Assembly (NCBI GenBank): GCA_015501055.1 | Contig: JADNYV010000020.1 | Span: forward strand, 248,001-312,000 | Direction of reading: 5' to 3' | DNA from: Mucidula mucida | Taxonomy: Eukaryota > Basidiomycota > Agaricomycetes > Agaricales > Physalacriaceae | DNA length: 64,000 bases | The notes under the pieces: generated by a model | Databases searched by the model: none | Told to the model about the DNA's origin: nothing | Seen by the model: the letters and a program-made list of their open reading frames with translations, nothing else | Shown: piece after piece, positions 11,082 through 24,661 of the stretch | How the letters are laid out: every line of letters starts with the position of its first letter | Position numbering within the stretch: position 1 is the first letter of the stretch | Position numbers and translations under genes: made by a program

Positions 11082-14000
11082 CTAGATAACAGACATCCAT
11101 CCTAGACGCGGGTTAGCAGGTCGTACAACAATAGATGGAAAAGTCATACCAGGAAACATATTCGCCAAATTCTCCGGATCTTTGGCTTCCGCGACAAGAC
11201 CGCTTACGGCCGACACCACACTCAGCGACGGATCCAGCTTGGCAGAAACCCCGCTCAACGCCCTATCCGCCTGTTCCTCCGCATTACCACTGTTCAGCGT
11301 GATACCCACCCCCATCGGAAGGTCCGCCAGTAATCGCCCGACCTCCTCCTCCCGCACAGCGCCGTTTTCCGCCTCCGTCTGGGCCTTGGCCGCACGATAG
11401 TCGCTCGTCGTCCACAAATGAAGCGGGTCGTATCGGAATACCTCCAAGATCGTCATGATAACGCCACTTCCTTCACGAAGGACCCGTAGCGTCTCCTCAG
11501 CACACCGCTGGAAGACGCCGTCCGTCCCAGAAACACCCATACCATCGACGATGTTCGCCGTCATGCGGAACGGGACACGTTCGGGTACCCGAAGACGTTT
11601 ACCTTGATCAAAGGCGATACCAAGATCGATGTGCACGACCTCCCCGGAATGGTTATCCAGCAGGATATTGCTCGTGTGCCGGTCGCCCAATCCGAGGACA
11701 TGACCGACTATGGAGGTTGTGGCGACACTGCGAGTGTAGTTTAGGCGCATCTTAAACCACGCCATCGGATCCTTGTGGTACTCAGTAAAGTAATGGCGCA
11801 TAACGGGCGGACACTGTGCCCTGATCTTCTCGAATTCAACGACCATACGCGGCTTGCCCATGAACTCAGCGTGCGCCTTGAGAAGCGCATCGCCAGCTGT
11901 CTTGGTATCCAAGTTGTTTCTGGTTTTGTATCGCCGATGAGCAGCAACAAGCCAGATGCGCATAGGGGTGGTATTGTCAACGAACTCCAACACACCAGCA
12001 TTGGAAGTGAGAGGGATCACTTTGTAATCGCGAACTGTGAGCTCCCTGCGTTTTGTTTGCCTGTCTCGGACTAGGACGGTATTCACAAGGTCGAAGACTT
12101 GCTCCATAACAGCGTCCTGACGAAGGTCATCGTTTCCTTCTCCTTTGAACTGTGACAAGTCAATCAAGTTGTCCACAAAATTAACGATAATCATACCAGC
12201 TGTTTATATCTTTGACCAGTGTGGTCGTAGCAAGTCACAATCTTGGGAAGGTTTATTCCACCCGCAGTGCTGAAGTCGCCGTCGTAGTGATCTAACCACG
12301 CGCACGACGTGTACTCGGCTGTTCGATCGATGGGCTCATGTACCGTCATTACAGGTATCCGAAGAGTTCGAAAACCCCCCCTCCCGCTCTGCTTCTCTGT
12401 CAAACCTAGCTGTGTGATCTTGAGCTTTCCTCTTGGAATAGGGTATTTCTTGTCGGTGCGAGAATACTGCTTGTCGTTTTTGATGGCATATGTTGCCCAC
12501 TCAATGGCGGCACGGCAGAAGTACTGAACATCCCGGACACGTTCTCCGAACTTCTTGTCCACAGATATGCGCTGATAAATACTGGAAGCCGCTGCGCCAC
12601 GATCCGAACCAGGCTCAGGAGATTTGCCGCTAGCAGCAGTAGAAGAGAGCGTGTCGCTAGCTATGCAGAGAAGGGGATAAACAGAGTGGAAGGGATGTTC
12701 GGAGCACATGCGTGTAATCAAAGCTTGCAAACTGTCTTGGTTGCTGCTCGCTTTTGTCGATAGCCGTGCGACAAGTTGGTGCTAATAATATCTCAGTGTG
12801 TCAATATTTAAAGGACGACGGAACCAGCTTACAGCCAAGAACACGAACTTGCGTGACTGAACGCGAGCAAGTGATGCTGCGACGACAGTACTTATCCCAT
12901 CTTCGTCGAAATTGGCGAGCCACAGAGAACACAAGCGGATAGTCGCTTCGTTGTCGAAGTGATCGCTTAACTCCAAACAACGGGCATACATGTCTATGGC
13001 ACGACCCAGGAAGGAGTTTCGCTCGTCTACAATTTGCTGATACCGTTTTTGATCTTTCTGTAGCTGGTGTTCGGCACCTGCTAGGTCTTTCTGGGCGAGT
13101 TTGATGTTAATACCCTGACTTCTGCGATTTTCCTTGACTTCTTGTTTCCGGTCCTTGATTTCCCTGCTACGTCTTTCAATGTAGACCCTAAACCTGATGT
13201 TGTCGGGTGACTTCGCGATGACGGAGTATTGGCTTTCTGCGAAGCGAGCACATGCATGATAGACACTTGCCCGAGATTCATCGTCATCTGAAGCAGGAGA
13301 TGCTGCATCGATGGATGTTGCAAAAAACTCGCTCCAGATGGCAGATGGCTTTTCGAGACACGCTTTGGCGGTCCACGTTCCCTTTTGCAAAACGGTCAAT
13401 CATGAGGAAGTAAATAACGATTAAGACAGCTCACCAGGCGAGCATTGATTGTGGCGACCGTTGTACTGAATTGGCCAGAGTCGCGAAGTCGTTTCAGCAG
13501 ATCAACTGCACGTCGTTCTTCGTTATGAGTCCAAAGGACATTGCGAACTCCTCGGAAACATCGGGAGGGATAGGATTACAGAGCTCCTCAGCGCGGATGA
13601 CGGCGTTTAGAGCAATTTGGCCTTGCTCTTCAAGCCGTGCCACTTGCGATATGGACAGAAGACATTGCTTCTCAAGAGTCCGTAGCGTTGAAGAAAGCGG
13701 AGTGACCATGTCCCCAATTTTATAACGCTCCTCGCGCTTTTGAGCTGAGTGAATAATAGACAATCGAGTCGCCATGATACTTTCAGCGATCTGAAAACTG
13801 TTGGTTGTAGATTAGAAAGGCACAGTATCATTGGTTAGAACATGCACTCACTCAAAGTCAGGCTCCAGTTTGGAGAGACTTTCCCACTGAGTAATATCAG
13901 CGTTCCGGGTGGCTAACAATGTCGGGAAGGGCTCTGATGACCATTGAGATACTTGATGCAAGCAGAGAAGATTACGCAGGACTTCGCGGATCTGCGTTAC

Positions 14001-17000
14001 ATTTTCCGAACCCAGAGATCGAAGTCTTTCCATTTCTCGGAAAAGAGCGCGCTGGAGGACATCGCGCGCGATAATGTGATCGCGCTCCACATGCAACGCA
14101 CGCAAAGCGAAATACAGTGAGGCCTCCGAACTGTCCTCCCCTTTCCCCTCAGGTATGTCCCAGGTGCTTGTCCGCCAACCTAACTTGTAGGTCATGTCAA
14201 ACTGTGCGGTCGGAATCACGCTGCTTTGTGCCGTGATGCTAGCCATCTTGTTGAACCCGAACGCCCCAAACGATTTCAATAGTCCTTCGGCTTGTCGAGG
14301 ATCTTGGCTGCCCGCTTCCAACGCCGCTCCATGAAACCGGAAGGCCTTGTCCCACTCACTCTCATGATGAAAGCGGTTCAGCAGGAAACGTCTAAGATCG
14401 GCGGTCTGGATTCCATAGAAACCATCCGGCTCGTCGATGTTACTGTATATATCGTACATGACTTCTTCGACAATGGCTGCCTGAGAATTGGCGTCACCGT
14501 TGTATTCCACCGACAGTTCAAGAAACAGGAGAGCCGTCGTGTACGAACCGGTTTTGATTGCACAGCGCGCTAGCAAAACATAGTCGATCTGGAGCCATTT
14601 GTCGTAACGAAGAGGATCAGGCTCCGACTTGTCGCATTTCAGTGTGCGCAGGTGTAGCACAATGTCGATGATGGCTCGGATACATGAAATGTCAACATCG
14701 CTCAAGGAGAGGACCGACGTGAAATAACGGCTTAGGGCAAGACTGATGGGTTTATCAGCAGTGGTTTCCTTCTGAAGGATGACTTGAACGAGGACGGGAA
14801 GAATCTGCTGTGCGAAGTTTGGATCATTGGAGATGGTAGACACTAGCTGACCGTAGAAAGCAGCGTCTTGTGATAGAATATCACATAGGAGGGACGTGAT
14901 CGCACTAATCCACTTGGTGAAACTGACGGCAGAGTTGATGAGGTCTTGCGAGGCAGACGATAACTCTTCGACCCCGCGAATGGGACGCATGGTCAGAGAA
15001 GCTGGATACACTTGCAGGTAATGGACTTCATCTCCATAAGCGACTGAGCCTCGCAACTCTTTGGTAACACCTACAATGGATCGCAGGGTGCGATACCCGG
15101 CGTGGCGGCGTGTGACTTCGCTACCTCCGGTCATAGCAAGTAAGATGTTGACGATCACAGTCTGAGGAGATATACCCTTCGATTTGATGGGCTTCTCGTC
15201 AGAGTCCTTCGCAAAACCATTAATGCGCCCTTTGTTCCACATAAGCAGATCGGCAAATGCATGAACGTCGTTCAGGTGCAGCTGTGATGTTGGAGGAATG
15301 CTCTCTCGGAGGAGCCAAAAATCCGATGCAAATTCGTCGTGATTATAATCACGTCTATGAGCGAGATCTCTAAGAGACACGACGATTCGAAACTTGTTTG
15401 TTGTGATGCTTGAACCACTGAGAAGGCGAGACATGGATGGCGCAGTGATTCCTTCGAACAGAGTGGCAAGATCGCCCGACAAATTCCTAGACCAGGCTGG
15501 AAGCGCCAATGTAACTTGATCACGTAATGCATCCACACGCGCAACAAGCAAGGTTTGCTTGTCAATCCAGCTGCTCAAGTCGTTCCCCAAGTCTCGAAGA
15601 GACGCATTGGCCGACGTCGAATAGATGTCTGAGATTCGGCAGATCTGAATTAATATGTCCGGAAATCTGGAATCTTTCAGACTAGACGCGTTGTCGCGAT
15701 ACAATTTCAAAGTCCAGTTGAGGATGGATTGCGCTCCTCTGGCAAGGTCAGGTTGGTGTAGGATGGAAGTTGCGCTGCGCATGAGAATGTGAAGTAGTGT
15801 CGGGTTGTCAAATGTTTGGTGGCGATAGGCAACCCAGACGCAGGCGCCATTCAGAAGGCGAATCTGCTCGTTAACAATAACACTGTTTTCCATCTTGGCA
15901 AAAATATTTTGCAGGACATGGTATGTCAAGGCGTTGAGGTGGTCGGCCTGTACAAAAGAATCAAGGTATTCAAATGCTCTAATGACGGTAACGGCGTCAG
16001 CGAGAGGAAGGTTGGGACTGTGGGGAAGGAATCCATTAGATCTGCGCAACTCGACGAGAGAATGAAAGACCCTCGATCTGGATCTTTTTTCTGTGTCCCC
16101 TACATCCAGGGATTGGACGATGAAGCTGTTGGGCGAGACATCGTAGTCATCAAGGGCATGAAGGACACATACAAACACAGTATCGAGCTGTGAACAAAGA
16201 AGGTCCTCGAATGTTTCAGCATCTATGCGAGTGGTTTGCATGAGTTCGGAAAGAGCACCGTCTCTTTTGATGAGGCCCTCCTTATCAAAGTGCTTGGGGT
16301 CCAAGTCAATCAGGCGGTGGCCAACTATTTCTCCGAAGCACTCTGTGATGCCATCTTCCTCCAATTTGCCAATCAAGGTGCAATGCGAGCGGAAGAGCTG
16401 CTGTCCTTTGGCGCGAAAGCGTATTGATGCCACGTTGATGGGAGTAAAGGACCTGAACGATAATGCTGCAAACTCCCTACGATCACTTTGACCCAGAAGA
16501 TGCGGTGGGAATTGATCAACAGTTTGACCCAATTGGAGTAAACTATAGGCAACTTGTGTACCATACGTTTCAAAGAAAGAGGATGTTTGGGTGAGTCCTA
16601 GTCTTTGAGACGCACGCGTCAACACAATCGATATGATCCTCTCGTAGTCCTTTTTGTATCGGTGGTCCTCAAGTGACACCTGGATGATTTTCCAGTAACT
16701 GCCTCGTCGTGTGGCTGAGCTCGTTATAAGGGCATTCGCTAGACATAGTGTACGTGTGGTCATTGCCTCGAAGCTGCGTACTTGTCAGAGAAAATTGGAC
16801 AAAGTGTGAAGGACCTACCGGTCGAGATCCTCGCCTGTTGCTGTGCAAAGCGCATCCCAGAAAGGAATAGGATCCTCTTCCCGTATTCTCGCGAACGAGA
16901 ACAAGTGAGTACTTGAGACGGCTGCTCGAAAGCGAACCCTCATGTCATGATCTTGATTCATGGCAATGACCATTTCGGGGGGCTGGATTGAGCCCTTTTA

Positions 17001-20000
17001 GGCCAAGCACGGAACTGAGTATGCCCCAAGAAACGGGCGAGGAAACGGCACGTAACATCCCGCACTTTCCAGGAAATAGCCTGCCCTCCAGCCACACTAT
17101 CCAAGACCCTCTGCAGGAGTTCATCACCAGGGAACTTGTCGTTATCAGGAGGCAGGGACGACCAGAATTCAAAGGTTGAATCGAAGAATTGGATGATGAG
17201 GAGTTGGAGGGCGGCGTTGTATTTGAACTGGTACGTCTTTACTTTCGAGGATAATTCCAGGATGAACTTATTTAGCGCGTCCATGCTAATGTGAAGAGTC
17301 TTTGCGCGAAATTGTTCGAGGAGAGAACCGCATAACAAGAAGAACGTGGCTGATTGGTTCGTTGCACAGTCTAAGACCATATCGACAAGCTCCTTATCAC
17401 GGGTCGGCGCGTTGGATAAAGACAAAAGGATAGGAACTTTCGTAAGAAGTAGCATGCATATGTCGGCAAGATAGCGACAAGAGTATAGCTCCGAAGAATC
17501 TTGCTGAATATTTTGGGATTGTGCAAAGTTCGTTCGGATTGTCCCAAATCCATCTTCGGGATCGACATCCATCGCGCTGGAATTCGCGCGACGATCTGCG
17601 GCGGAAATCCCCAAACTCAATGTCCTCAGAATGTTCAGCATCGTCCTACGAATCTCCTGGACGTGTTGCTCCTATCAAAATGTCAGTATCAAGGAAGGTA
17701 GAACAAGGACACGTGTACCTCTAAATTGCGCCATATAGTCTGATGAAAAGCTGTCTTGAGACTTCGCTTGCGCTCTGCATCATAGCGCTCGTCACAAATG
17801 AGATTCTGGAGCAACTGTGTTTTGATGCCGGAGTGGATGGTAGCCCGGACTAGATCAACATAGGGCTCATCATCCCAAGGACAATCCCCAGTCGATATCA
17901 AAGGCTCAAGCCCCGCCATGACCAGCCTCTTATCCACCTGGGTAAACCGCGTAGAATCTACTTCGGCAATCAACTTGGCGATAACCTTTCCAGCTAGCTG
18001 AGATACAAGTTTGTTGCTCCGAACACCATTCGAGTTGAGAAGCGCTTGGAACGTGATGGCCACCACAGTCATATCCAACGCTCTTCGCACATTGACCGCA
18101 GACGGTTTAGTGTCTGTGGAGTGAAGACTCCAGCTTGCCACCAGGTTCTCCAGAGATTGATGCATGAATGTCGAAATTCGACGTTGGCGATGACTAGGTT
18201 CGACTAAATGACCATCATTGATATGAGCAGCAATCGATTCCTTCGTCCCCGTAAGTCATTTGCGGTGGTCAACTCCGGAAGTTCAGCGTTAAGAAGGAAG
18301 TTACGAATGATGGCCGTTCGGTTCTCTTGTTCAGTCGTTTGCACCACCTGGCAACTCGGCAGAACAGGTTTGCATATGATGTCGGCTCCCTTTGTGAACC
18401 CACAGATTGTCTCCAGAAGTAAGAGGAGATCTTTCGTCGTGGATCCTGGGAGAATATCACCTTCCACCCTAGCCAGCTTCCAACACTCAATTAACCACGT
18501 CAGAACCTTGTCTTCCAACTGCATACGGTAAAGGCGCATGTCTCGACTGGTCTTTTGCAGACAATGAGTCAAAAATAGGCAGACAGAATCATACGGGTAA
18601 GTTGGCCCTTGCACATCGAGATCTTTCGCAAGATTTTCAATGTCAGAGAGTACGCGAGAATGACTCAACGGAGGAGAAGGAAATTGGGGAGAATGTAGGT
18701 CTAGGTGGAGTAGTAACGAGCGTCCTGCGTGGCAAGCAGCACGACATACGCTTGAAACATTCGCACGTCGCACGATGTTGGCCCATATAGAGTCCCAGGT
18801 GGAACCAATTGACGTCCATGTTACGTGTGAGGAAGAAGAACGGCTCAGCCGTCGATCTGCATGCGCGACGCTGGCGATACAGAGGCATGACCATGTCAGG
18901 ATGAGGGAATTGGCGACGTTGGAGACGATAATGCTCGATAAAACATTGATAAACTTCTCCTGTAACTCCGCGTGCAGGACTGGCCAATGAAAATCAATAA
19001 TGAAGAGAAGAAGTTGCAGTTCATATATGCGTGTCGACGACGACGAGGGACTATCACTCTGTAAAGAGGACAGAAGCTTGTTGATTGGATCGAGGTGGGT
19101 TCCCCCAATACGGGGTCGCTCCCGTCCGTACGACGCAGCCAATTCGCCCAGCTCGAATAACTGGAAAGAAGTTGAGACATGATATACGCAGCGAAACATG
19201 GCCGTAATCACCTTAGCAGCGCAGTCCGCCTGTAACTTGAGAATAGTCCAAGTCAGAGCTTGACGGTGGGAGAAGTTGTGCCCTGCACGAAATGCTCCAG
19301 CAACGAATGCCTCTGCATCACCACTGTCATGATCTTTCATATTCATAGTTGTAAAGTCGAGGCGCAAAGCATCGAGGGAAAGTGGAGTCCATTTGTTGAC
19401 ACCATCGGCATACATCTTAGCCCAGGAACGTTGGACGTCGTCTATCCACTTGTCGACTGCGCCTGGTTTGTCGGTAATGGAAGCCGTAACGTACGGAAAT
19501 AGCACATGAAGGACAGATACGAGGCCCTCCTTCAGATGCTTATTTTTGGTGCCCCACAGTGCAGCAAGCCTGCTCCAATACTTGGCAGCAAAAGCGACAA
19601 TCACGTCCCGAGCATTTAACGATATATGTGAAAGGACAGCCAACAGAATTTGCAGGTAGTCATATTGTAGCGACGAGTCAAGGGGAAAGACATCTAGGAA
19701 GATGGCTAACCGCGCCATGACAGAGTGTTCGCGACGCACGAGACGCATATGTACTACGTGTGGTCGAGTGATGATGACAAGTAGGGCGGCAGACTCGACT
19801 TGTTCGTGCGTGGGAGTGGTGAATTGAGTGGGTCGCGATGGATGGGTAAGTCTAGGGCGTTTGGATGGGGATGCATTTGAAGGGCCACGGCGACGCTTCT
19901 TGGAAGGCGACTGAGGTAGTGATTCCACTTCGGAGTCAAGATCGTCCTCTTCCTCGAGAGGCGGTGCAGTAGCAATATCGGTCCCCAATTCATCTCCTAA

Positions 20001-20492
20001 AAGGATGTTAAACGCCAGTCCCGCCACATCGTCCCAGCGAGCGCTGGAAACAAGCCACTCGAGATTGCAGGATTCGGACAACACCAAGGTGAATGCTTTC
20101 AGGATGTCAAGGGCGATCGGAAGGCAGAGCCGGCCGCCAGACACAATGACCTTGAGTGATTCATCAATGAAGTAGTAAAACGTGGACTTGTTGAAGTACG
20201 TGTGACCCTTGTCAATGGTGAAACGAAGAGTGCTCGCCGATTCCATGAAGCGCTTTTCTGCTGCAGCAGTAGTTTTCTTGCAATACAGAGTGTATTCGCG
20301 CCTTATGCACAGGAAAAGGCCTGCCACTAGAGCCATCCATACCCGACGTCCCGGGTCGTCGCCCAAGAGTTCCCTGGCAGCTATTTCGCTGTAGAACACA
20401 TTTCTGATGGTGGACAAGGCCTCCTGGCGGTCCTTGATTTTATCGCTATCAAGACTGCGAATAGCATCTTTGAGCTGTTGTTCGGGCGCCAT
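11082..20492 (-). CDS. TEL1: Tel1/ATM checkpoint kinase (PI3K-like kinase)
   Basis: A giant multi-exon gene encoding about 2,950 residues. The start at 20492 (MAPEQQLKDAIR) is followed at once by the Tel1/ATM N-terminal TAN motif (LDSDKIKDRQEALSTI, residues ~14-29). A Lys/Arg-rich SPSKKRRRG stretch near residue 210 is a likely nuclear signal. Long helical-repeat (HEAT/FAT) exons follow. The kinase domain occupies the last ~500 codons: GEGNDDLRQDAVMEQVF, catalytic loop GLGDRHTSNILLD and activation segment HIDLGIAFDQGK. The FATC end is DPENLANMFPGWMSVI, reached by splicing intron 11102-11149. It phosphorylates SQ/TQ sites after recruitment to double-strand breaks by the MRN complex and controls telomeres. 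The frame breaks once at a G6 run (16977-16982, C6 in gene sense); one extra base would restore it. The gap is probably an artefact, since the rest is intact. Confidence 0.92.
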
Positions 20493-20896
20493 CGTCGAAG
20501 GCGGCGATGGTGGGCTATGTGGGCCGCATATGGGGAGAAGAAGACAAGGACGTGAGGCGCGACCGTGACCGACATCACACGGTGACTCTCACGTGCATAT
20601 CACTGATCATTACCATCATGACCGGGCTTTGACGCGCCAAACAACCTCCGGTGTAAGCGGCGTGTTCGCAGAGGAGATATGCTGAGCGACGACTCGCGCA
20701 GTGCAATGACCGTGTCTAGGTGCTAACGGCTTGCCCAAGCTTTTCCGCTTACGCGAAGCGATTACAGCTCGTCCCACAGCGGCAGTCATGAGCGTCCTAA
20801 GGACTATCTTTCTGGCACCTTCTTTTTCTTTCTCTACTGATACCTTTGGAGCTCCTTCGCCAGTATCTTTTGTTCCTTGGACAATGAACATTCGGG
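20493..20896. other. Intergenic region upstream of TEL1
   Basis: No convincing gene. It lies between the TEL1 start (minus) and the start of the decayed oxidoreductase copy (plus). Confidence 0.45.
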
Positions 20897-21867
20897 CCAA
20901 AACACGACAGAATGCCTGGTACTGTCATCATATGCGGAGCACGTTCTGTACTCATATCTACTCAGCATTTCGGGGGCACCTCGCAGCGCGGGCATGCGCC
21001 AATTATCTCAACAGAGCGTTATCATCGTCGAGGCCAAAAACGAGCTAAATTCAGAAGATGCGATCAAGGCACAATCCTACCACGCAAATTATGTAGTACA
21101 CATCCATACAAGGGAAGGATGACTATCATGTGGAGAAACGCGAGCTTCAATTTCCCTCAGGCAATGTAGTCATGCTCACAAGGGCTTGAGGGGCATGTTT
21201 GACGATGAATGTGTGGCGTCCGATGTTGGGTGAGTCCGTCGAGATTGCGCTAAAGCTCTCCAAGATCTTCTAGTCATGAATATGATTTTTCATGAAAATT
21301 CGTCACTGCCCGCACTTTTCCAAAAAAAAAATTGCAGGAGGTTCTTTGAGGCTCAAGCCTCTGCAGGAAGGGTCCCGGTTCGTTGAGGTGTCTAAAATTA
21401 ATCGCATTACTACCCGTACGCGTACGAACTTCGAAACTGACATTCCAGGCGAAGCACCAAGGTTCTGCCTCCTCAGCCTCCTCCTTTTCTCGACCTCCTT
21501 TTCGGATCGCAACTACTCTGAGGGGACAACTGTAGCCGTCAATCCGTCAATGAAGACCCTTCAGGCTGGTTGTTTTCGATGGTACTATATACGCGACGTG
21601 CAAATCCTTTGCTGCGAAACTGTCCGTTCATTTCGCTCTCTGGAGTTTCTTGACAATATCGATTTACAGGACATACAGGCCGGTAATACTAAGTTACGCG
21701 TTTGCGTGCGAACCTATCGGTGGCCTCCGGTTCTTGGACTTGAGCGTGAACATTCTCCCATAACCTGCTCCCAATTTGTCTGCATATGCTGGATGAGTTT
21801 GGTGTTGATCGACTTGCTACACCCACTCTTGGTTGCCAAAGTCTTCTGGCAGGCCTTCAAGGATTGA
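20897..21867 (+). pseudogene. Decayed copy of the FAD-dependent oxidoreductase gene
   Basis: Three collinear blocks resemble the adjacent gene at 22395-24485. Block 1 (~20897-21080) matches the FAD-binding start: PGTVIICG aligns with PGTVVICGG, and VIIVEAKNELNSEDA with VIIVEAENWLDTEDA. Block 2 (~21185-21235) aligns DDECVASDVG with DEECKASDIG, followed by the same splice donor position. Block 3 (~21793-21867) aligns LVLIDLLHPLLVAKVFWQAF with VASIDLLHPRLVFKVFWQTL, up to the stop. The middle of the gene is missing and replaced by unrelated sequence (~21240-21780), and the exons no longer share a frame. So this is an old tandem duplicate on the same strand. Any short proteins read from it are not expected to function. 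Confidence 0.75.
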
Positions 21868-22394
21868 AACCTGTTGCAGTAAAGAATCCGCACTCTACCT
21901 TAATTGCGAGGAGTTCGTGTCACTTCTGTGGGCGTCAATGTATGCCCGGTTGCAAGATCGGCACGACTTATAGGGTCAGGTTCGCATTCGCGTGATGAGT
22001 TTAGCGCTAATCCAGGCTAATCCCAGACTGTTTGGTCCTGTCTGTTGTATCAGTTTGTCGAGAAGTTTTTCTACTGAGTGGTGCTTTGCTAAGTCGCTGC
22101 AGATTCGACAACTGCATGATGGAAGACGCGCGCTCATGTTTATACCTAGAATATCTCCACACGACTCACCGCGTACCCCTGCGCACCCGCCTTTACCCGA
22201 TTTCACCATGCCGGCGCCCTTAACGGACCGACAATGATTCTGTTCAACTGTTCTGATGAAACTGGCACTTGGCAGAGCCTGGAAGCGGAAGTATTTCAAA
22301 AGCCAATTGATGAAGGCTACAGAGTCCGGTGCTATTTTGAATTTAAAAGCAAGGGCAAGAGAGAGCCTTGTTTTTTTCAACCTGAACCACCACC
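21868..22394. other. Intergenic region between the oxidoreductase copies
   Basis: No gene seen. It is the promoter region of the downstream copy. Confidence 0.45.
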
Positions 22395-24485
22395 ATGGCA
22401 GACTCTACTCGACTATACGTGCTAGGAGGACTGGCGGCTGCGCCCATTCTAGCGTCCGCCGCCTGGTCAACACTTCGAAAACGCCTTCTCGCCATAGAGA
22501 CTGGATTCTACGATTGCGATTATCTGGCGCAACCTCGCAGTGAAAAGGCAAAGATTCCTGGCACGGTGGTCATCTGTGGTGGAAGGTGTGCGCCCCCATC
22601 CCAGTGTCGACATACTCTAACTTGGTTCTAGTGTTGGTGGGCTCCTCACGGCTCGCGTCTGCCATGATCACTTCGAACGCGTCATTATTGTCGAGGCCGA
22701 GAACTGGCTGGATACGGAAGATGCTCGTAAAGTTCAATCTTGGACCCAGGAGAATCCGCGAAGCCGGATTATGCAGTATACCTCAATTCAAGGTACGAAG
22801 CGCGCGCGTATAGTACTCGCTCGTTGCTCATATTTTACAGGTAACCAGGCCATCCTGTATAAGGCCATGTCTGCCTTGTATCCCAACCTCGACGAAGAAT
22901 GCAAAGCTTCCGATATCGGGTAAGCATCTTCCAACATAACGTCCTCCCCTGTTAAGATAGCACTCTCTATCTATAGAGTCGCTCCAGCCGATTTCCACGC
23001 AAATTTCTTCGGGCATGTGATGCAAGCACCATACAGCAAGTATGGTGGCGAGCTTCCAAAGACGTTCTTCGCGTCTCGACAGGCGCTGGAGACTTTGACG
23101 CGTCGGTTAACATTGACCAAGGAGTACCCCAACATCGAGCAGATCATTGGCACCGTTACGGGATATACAGCCGACGAGAAGCATCCTGATCGCCTCAGCA
23201 AAGTTTCGCTTAGGACCCGGGAAGGAGCTACCATAGACCTCGACGCGACCTTTGTCATTGGTCAGAACGTCTCCCCGAAAAGCCCTCGTTGTCCTTAAGT
23301 ACTGATTTGATTTGTCCCTAGACTGCACGGGTCCGACGCAAGCCGGTATTAAGTGGATACAACGCGCCGGCTTCAATGGAGATGACTTCAACGCGCTACG
23401 CTCGTCTTTTGACCAGAAGATGCACTATGTCACGTTCCAGTTCTATATCTCGCCCGAGCTGGGCGCGAAGCTTCCCATCCCCGGAGGCTTTGAGAACATT
23501 GGAGGAGGAATCATCATCTACTATCCGGATACGAGCCGTGATCATCGCTACATCTCTGCGGTGAAGGCTGAGGGACGTTCCAGTCAGTGATATCAAGCGC
23601 GGTGTATCGGAGCATGTGTTGATACCTTTTTAGTCCAGTTGTGTTGTGGCTCTTGGGGCATCGACGACCTCCCGAGGACACTCGACGGTGTCAAAGAACA
23701 CGCTCGTTCCATCAAGGTCGACAAAAATTCACTGAATGGTTCTTCGATGTTATCGACATGCTCGTCGAGGCTGAAGACACGGTCAAGATCTTCCCCGTCA
23801 AAGTCGGTGCGTTTGTTGAAGTCACTGTATATTTGGTTGCGGAGTCTCACAGTTATGAAGGACCGTCGTACTGGACGCATTTGAAAAGCAAAGAACCTTC
23901 CGACCAATTGGATTGCTGTTGGTGACAGCATGTCGCGAGTGAATCCTCTCTACGGGTACTGTTTGTCCTCTTTCTCAGAATAATCTCCTAACGAGTGTCT
24001 TCATAGACAAGGAGTGTCCAAGCCATGCTCGCAGTTCTCGGCTTGAACACCATTTTGCATCAGAACCGCACCAAACCAGAACTCCCGCGTAACTTGGTGA
24101 AGCAATTTTTCGAGAGTCACGTCGCGAAAATCGCTCCCATATGGTTTGTGTCCATCTAATGTCGTCGAATCCCTCGTTAAAAGTAATCACAGGCAGAGCA
24201 CAAAGTACGCAGATTATGCTCAAAGCACAACTATTCCGTCAGAAGGCGAGAGTCTCGATGATGGCAAGTTCCTTCGGTGGTATACGAAGCAAGTGCAGAT
24301 ACTTTCCTCGAAAGTATGTCATTTTACTTGGTCTTCTCTACAGAAACTGATCGCGTTCTTTTAAGGATGCATACGCCGGAGCAGTGTTCTGGCGCAGTCT
24401 TAGCATGATGGATGTGGCCTCAATTGATCTCCTTCATCCCCGATTGGTTTTCAAGGTGTTCTGGCAGACGCTCACTGGGTACTAG
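22395..24485 (+). CDS. FAD-dependent oxidoreductase/monooxygenase, frame damaged in the 3' third
   Basis: Starts MADSTRLYVLGGLAAAPILA, a hydrophobic N-terminus that may anchor it in a membrane. Then comes a Rossmann FAD motif (PGTVVICGGSVGGLLTAR, Gly-rich loop split by an intron at ~22588) with the acidic ribose-binding end VIIVEAE. Later blocks fit the glucose-methanol-independent FAD/NAD(P)-binding monooxygenase group seen in mushrooms: DATFVIDCTGPTQAGIKWI and, near the end, NWIAVGDSMSRVNPLYGQGV, the second FAD-contacting GD motif. To read through, bases must be added near 23723-23727 (A5), 23880-23889 and 24021-24023, all apparent losses. Either the gene died recently or this stretch is poorly sequenced. 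The final exons (~24185-24485) are clean and end LVFKVFWQTLTGY. Substrate unknown. A decayed tandem copy lies upstream. Confidence 0.75.
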
Positions 24486-24661
24486 TTTTCACACTCCTTA
24501 ATAAGTTATAGAATATAGAATACACACTGCATTATTGAGGTACAAAAGGATGGTGCAACAAACATGAGTCTGGGTGGAGAAATGTAAGTAAGATGCTGGG
24601 AATCGCTAGAAATGTGGGGAAATTCAGAAAGACGTAGAAATGACCCGATTTCTTCGTTTAT

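Noticed and set aside
21292..21867. 191-residue open frame in the decayed oxidoreductase region
   Set aside because: Only its last ~25 residues resemble the paralogue; the rest looks like random filler. It is part of the pseudogene.
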